This document shows positions 61,681 to 64,000 of a stretch of DNA of 64,000 nucleotides, piece after piece. The DNA lies in NCBI RefSeq assembly GCF_003014485.1, contig NZ_PYGA01000008.1, forward strand, positions 1-64,000. Reading direction: 5' to 3'. Every line of letters begins with the position of its first letter. The first letter of the stretch is position 1. The stretch is from Murinocardiopsis flavida (lineage in GTDB: Bacteria > Actinomycetota > Actinomycetes > Streptosporangiales > Streptosporangiaceae). Below the pieces are notes generated by a model that made no database searches, was not told the DNA's origin, and saw only the letters and a program-made list of their open reading frames with translations. A program made the position numbers and the translations under genes.

Positions 61681-63021
61681 TCAGATCGAGGCCCGCGGGG
61701 TGGTCGCGGAGAGGTGGATGGCCGTGAGCGCGAAGGCCCGCCCGACCTTGGTGAGGCGCTGCGACCGGCCCTCGGACAGGAGGTCGCCGCCGACGACGCA
61801 GCCAAGCGTCTCCAGCAGCCAGGTGACGGTGAGCAGCACCGAGCGGACCTGCTGCGTGGGGGGTTCGTCGCCGCCCGAGGGGTGCTCCCACCCGGCGTCG
61901 GCGAGCACCAGCCGCGCCTCCTCGGCGATGTCGGTCTCGACCGCTTCGGCGCGGGCGTGGCTGCCGGTGGACCGGGGGGAGCGCATCAGCAGCAGGCCGA
62001 GCAGGGTCTCGATGGCGGCCTGCTCGAAGCCGTCGGTGTTGAGGACGTTCTCGCCGACCGCCCGCCACAGCGCGTCGGTGCTGGCGTAGAGCTGCCGCCC
62101 CCTGCGGGTGAGGACGAGGCGGCGGCCGGACCTGCGGACCGCGCGCATGGTGCGCAGGAGCTTGTGCAGCGCGATGAGCTGCATGACGTCGGTCTCGCTG
62201 CGGGGCGGTGCGGGGACGGTGTCCCAGTCGAACTCGGCGCGGAGTTCGCGCACGACGTTGGGGGAGATGTAGCCGATCTGGGTGAGCCCGATGCCGTCAT
62301 CGGCGTACTGGAGCAGGCGCTGCACCGGGGCGAGGGCGTCGGCGGCGCCGGGCGGGGTCTCGGCGCCCGTGATGATCTGCCCGAGGAGCGGCCAGAACCG
62401 CTGGCGGTGCGGGTGCGAGGGGGACGCCAGCCAGTCGCGGACGCGCTCCTCGCGGATGCGGTCGAGCCGGCTGCGGCCCTGGGGGTCGGGCTGGGTGAGG
62501 AAGGAGCGCGCGTGCTGCTCCTGCGCCGCCCGCCAGCCCCGGGTGCCGGGACGGATGTCGCCCACGGCGATCGACAGCTCCAGCGCTGCGGAGGTGGCGT
62601 GGTAGGCGTCGGTCTCGGCGGTGCCGAGCGGCGTCCCCCAGGTCAGCTCGGAGAGGTCGGGGGGTTCGATGCCCGAGGCGCGCATCTGGCGCTCGTAGGC
62701 GGTCAGGCCGGCGTCGTGCGCGGAGTCGTAGCACGCGAGGATGTCGCGGGTCGCCGCGGAGGTGCAGATGTCGGCGTAGCGCGGCATGTCGAGGAGCGAG
62801 AACAGCCGGCCGAGGGAGGTCGCGACGTTCAGGCGGTCGCCGGTCTCGCGGGTGAACCGCACGGGCAGGACGTACCAGCAGAACTCCTGGACCGCGCGCT
62901 GGCTGAGGGACTCCAGGCCCTGGCCCGCGGTGAGGCTGGCGAGCGCGCTTTCAGCGGACCGGGCGGCCTTGGCGTCGAGGCGGGCGAGCTGGGCGAGGGC
63001 GGACGCGACGGTCTCCTGCAT
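61681..63021 (-). CDS. Hypothetical protein, 446 aa
   Basis: I do not recognise a family. The sequence is helical throughout: an N-terminal region (SALAQLARLDAKAARSAESA), a middle with YADICTSAATRDILACYDSA, and a C-terminal half where LLRTMRAVRRSGRRLVLTRR reads like a winged helix and MRSPRSTG and VTWLLETLGCVVGGDL follow. There is no membrane segment. Codon bias is that of a real gene. ATG start without a clear ribosome site. It is the longest unexplained gene in the window besides the fusion ATPase. Confidence 0.65.
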   Translation of the reverse strand: MQETVASALAQLARLDAKAARSAESALASLTAGQGLESLSQRAVQEFCWYVLPVRFTRETGDRLNVATSLGRLFSLLDMPRYADICTSAATRDILACYDSAHDAGLTAYERQMRASGIEPPDLSELTWGTPLGTAETDAYHATSAALELSIAVGDIRPGTRGWRAAQEQHARSFLTQPDPQGRSRLDRIREERVRDWLASPSHPHRQRFWPLLGQIITGAETPPGAADALAPVQRLLQYADDGIGLTQIGYISPNVVRELRAEFDWDTVPAPPRSETDVMQLIALHKLLRTMRAVRRSGRRLVLTRRGRQLYASTDALWRAVGENVLNTDGFEQAAIETLLGLLLMRSPRSTGSHARAEAVETDIAEEARLVLADAGWEHPSGGDEPPTQQVRSVLLTVTWLLETLGCVVGGDLLSEGRSQRLTKVGRAFALTAIHLSATTPRASI

Positions 63022-63134
63022 GGCGTGAGTTCGCCACCTCCCGGTGCGGCCAGAGGCTCGCTGCGATGGATGGGCTCTGTATCGTCGGTGCGGAGGCGGG
63101 GTCCGCGTGCGCCGGAGGCGCGGTTCGGTCCTCC

Positions 63135-63383
63135 TCAGCGGGGTGGGCGGCGTGCGGGTTCCTGGGGTACGACCTTGCTGGCCGCGATATCGTTCGTTAT
63201 GACCTCGGTCACAGTTCCGTCGCGACGGCGGACGGTGGCGACACCGTGCTCCCATGATTCGAGAACCCCGACGATATCGCTGAACACGCCGCCCGAGAGC
63301 AGGACGCGCAGGGTGACACGCCGCCCGACGTCGTCGGAAGTCACCAGCGCGCGGAGCCGCGCCGCATATCCCAAATCCGTCAC
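63135..63383 (-). CDS. SH3-like protein resembling the N-terminus of Rv0428c-type acetyltransferases
   Basis: The 82-aa product from GTG at 63383 is a small beta-barrel: VGRRVTLRVLLSGGVFSDIV, ESWEHGVATVRRRDGTVTEV and ITNDIAASKVVPQ. In relatives known to me the same domain is followed by a GNAT domain; here the frame ends right after it and 63022-63134 contains no acetyltransferase sequence. It is therefore a truncated gene or a stand-alone domain. The start has gggggg upstream. Confidence 0.6.
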   Translation of the reverse strand: MTDLGYAARLRALVTSDDVGRRVTLRVLLSGGVFSDIVGVLESWEHGVATVRRRDGTVTEVITNDIAASKVVPQEPARRPPR

Positions 63384-63672
63384 CCCCCGGTGCGCGGCCG
63401 CCGCGTGCGGCGGCGGTGCCTCGGTGTCGTCGTGGGCGTCCCGGCGCGCCCGCCGAGGACGCGGGGCGCCAGGCCCCCATGGTCTGGGCCCGCGGCTGCC
63501 ATGGCACCCCGATGTGCGCATGGTATGCCGGGCACCGCAATACTAGATGGCAGTGAATCGCATGTCCCACGGCCGGCCGACCCGCGGTGCCGGGGCCCGG
63601 CACCGCCAGGCTATGTGACATCGAAGACATTTATATGCGGTCAACGTGGCGAAGACCGAAGAGGAGTACGAC

Positions 63673-63999
63673 GTGACCTACGTCATCGCGCAGCCTTGTG
63701 TCGACCTGCTCGACAAGGCGTGCATCGATGAGTGCCCTGTCGACTGCATCTATGAGGGCCAGCGCATGCTCTACATCCACCCCGACGAGTGCGTGGACTG
63801 CGGTGCCTGCGAACCGGTGTGCCCGGTGGAGGCGATCTACTACGAGGACGACCTCCCCGACCAGTGGTCGAGCTACTACAAGGCGAACGTCGAGTTCTTC
63901 GACGACATCGGCTCGCCCGGCGGGGCCTCCAAGGTCGGCAAGATCGCCAAGGACCACTCGGTCGTGGCGGAACTGCCCCCGCAGGCGACCGAGGAGTAG
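63673..63999 (+). CDS. fdxA: 7Fe ferredoxin
   Basis: Electron carrier with one [3Fe-4S] and one [4Fe-4S] cluster. The 108-aa product has the FdxA layout: TYVIAQPCVDLLDKACIDEC with Cys at residues 8, 16 and 20, then CIYEGQRMLY, and the second motif DECVDCGACEPVCPVEAIYY. The GTG at 63673 has gaggag upstream and gives the exact family N-terminus; an upstream GTG at 63646 is rejected. It often donates electrons to P450 enzymes in actinomycetes. Confidence 0.93.
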   Translation: MTYVIAQPCVDLLDKACIDECPVDCIYEGQRMLYIHPDECVDCGACEPVCPVEAIYYEDDLPDQWSSYYKANVEFFDDIGSPGGASKVGKIAKDHSVVAELPPQATEE

Positions 64000-64000
64000 C

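Overview
The window is about 64 kb of chromosome from a high-GC actinomycete. GC is very high with strong third-position bias, GTG and TTG starts are frequent, and several genes are markers of the group: an MshB-type mycothiol deacetylase, a 7Fe FdxA ferredoxin, a stand-alone lipid-droplet-type protein between ispH and xseA, a DUF6542 protein, and two actinobacterial succinate dehydrogenases. The secreted S1 protease closely resembles Nocardiopsis alkaline protease, so Nocardiopsis or a close relative in Nocardiopsidaceae is the best guess (inference). No rRNA, tRNA, CRISPR array, transposase or integrase was seen.

Layout. 0.5-9.2 kb is housekeeping: a small Ala-rich protein, ispH, an Ala/Lys-rich protein, xseA-xseB, a DUF6542 membrane protein, rmuC, an FkbM methyltransferase and ychF. 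9.5-22.8 kb is one tightly coupled operon for a type IV secretion-like envelope machine: VirB8/TcpC-like, TcpD-like, a giant TcpE-ATPase fusion, a VirB4 ATPase, a VirB6 membrane protein, a second anchored NTF2-like protein, a VirB1-like SLT-NlpC/P60 wall hydrolase and an unknown membrane protein. It has no relaxase, coupling protein or integrase. Two tandem paralogous Ser/Thr receptor kinases (22.9-26.3 kb) converge on it.

26.5-34.3 kb is an accessory, repeat-rich stretch: a 56-aa membrane peptide, a SEC-C protein among several tandem repeats, a cupin/MarR divergent pair, a TIR-NB-ARC-like protein with a degenerate P-loop, a nucleotidyltransferase, an FrnE remnant, a long imperfect inverted repeat, a CsbD-like protein and a small membrane protein. 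34.4-42.4 kb holds recD2, a MutT/NUDIX hydrolase, an iron-siderophore binding lipoprotein with an IdeR/DtxR-type box, typA and an FAD monooxygenase.

42.4-50.9 kb carries two different succinate:quinone oxidoreductases back to back: an Sdh1-like set on the minus strand and an SdhCAB set on the plus strand. A LysR gene lies between them, with a T-N11-A box about 67 bp upstream of the inferred sdhC start point. 51.0-64 kb contains GNAT, a SpoU methyltransferase, a 127-aa protein ending in a RHIM/BASS-like amyloid motif, DUF3054, the protease, a DPP-IV-like S9 peptidase, mshB, a membrane protein, a MarR/NTF2 pair, a site-2-protease homologue lacking its zinc ligands, a large unknown protein, an SH3-only relative of Rv0428c-type acetyltransferases, and fdxA.

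Window-wide patterns: at least eight genes have a TANNNT -10 box 6-8 nt before the start codon, predicting leaderless mRNAs. Five genes have a short tandem duplication that copies their own stop codon. The best candidates for under-described biology are the secretion-like operon with its fusion ATPase and mini-ORFs, the solitary amyloid-motif protein, and the TIR protein. All identifications come from reading the sequence; no database search was run.
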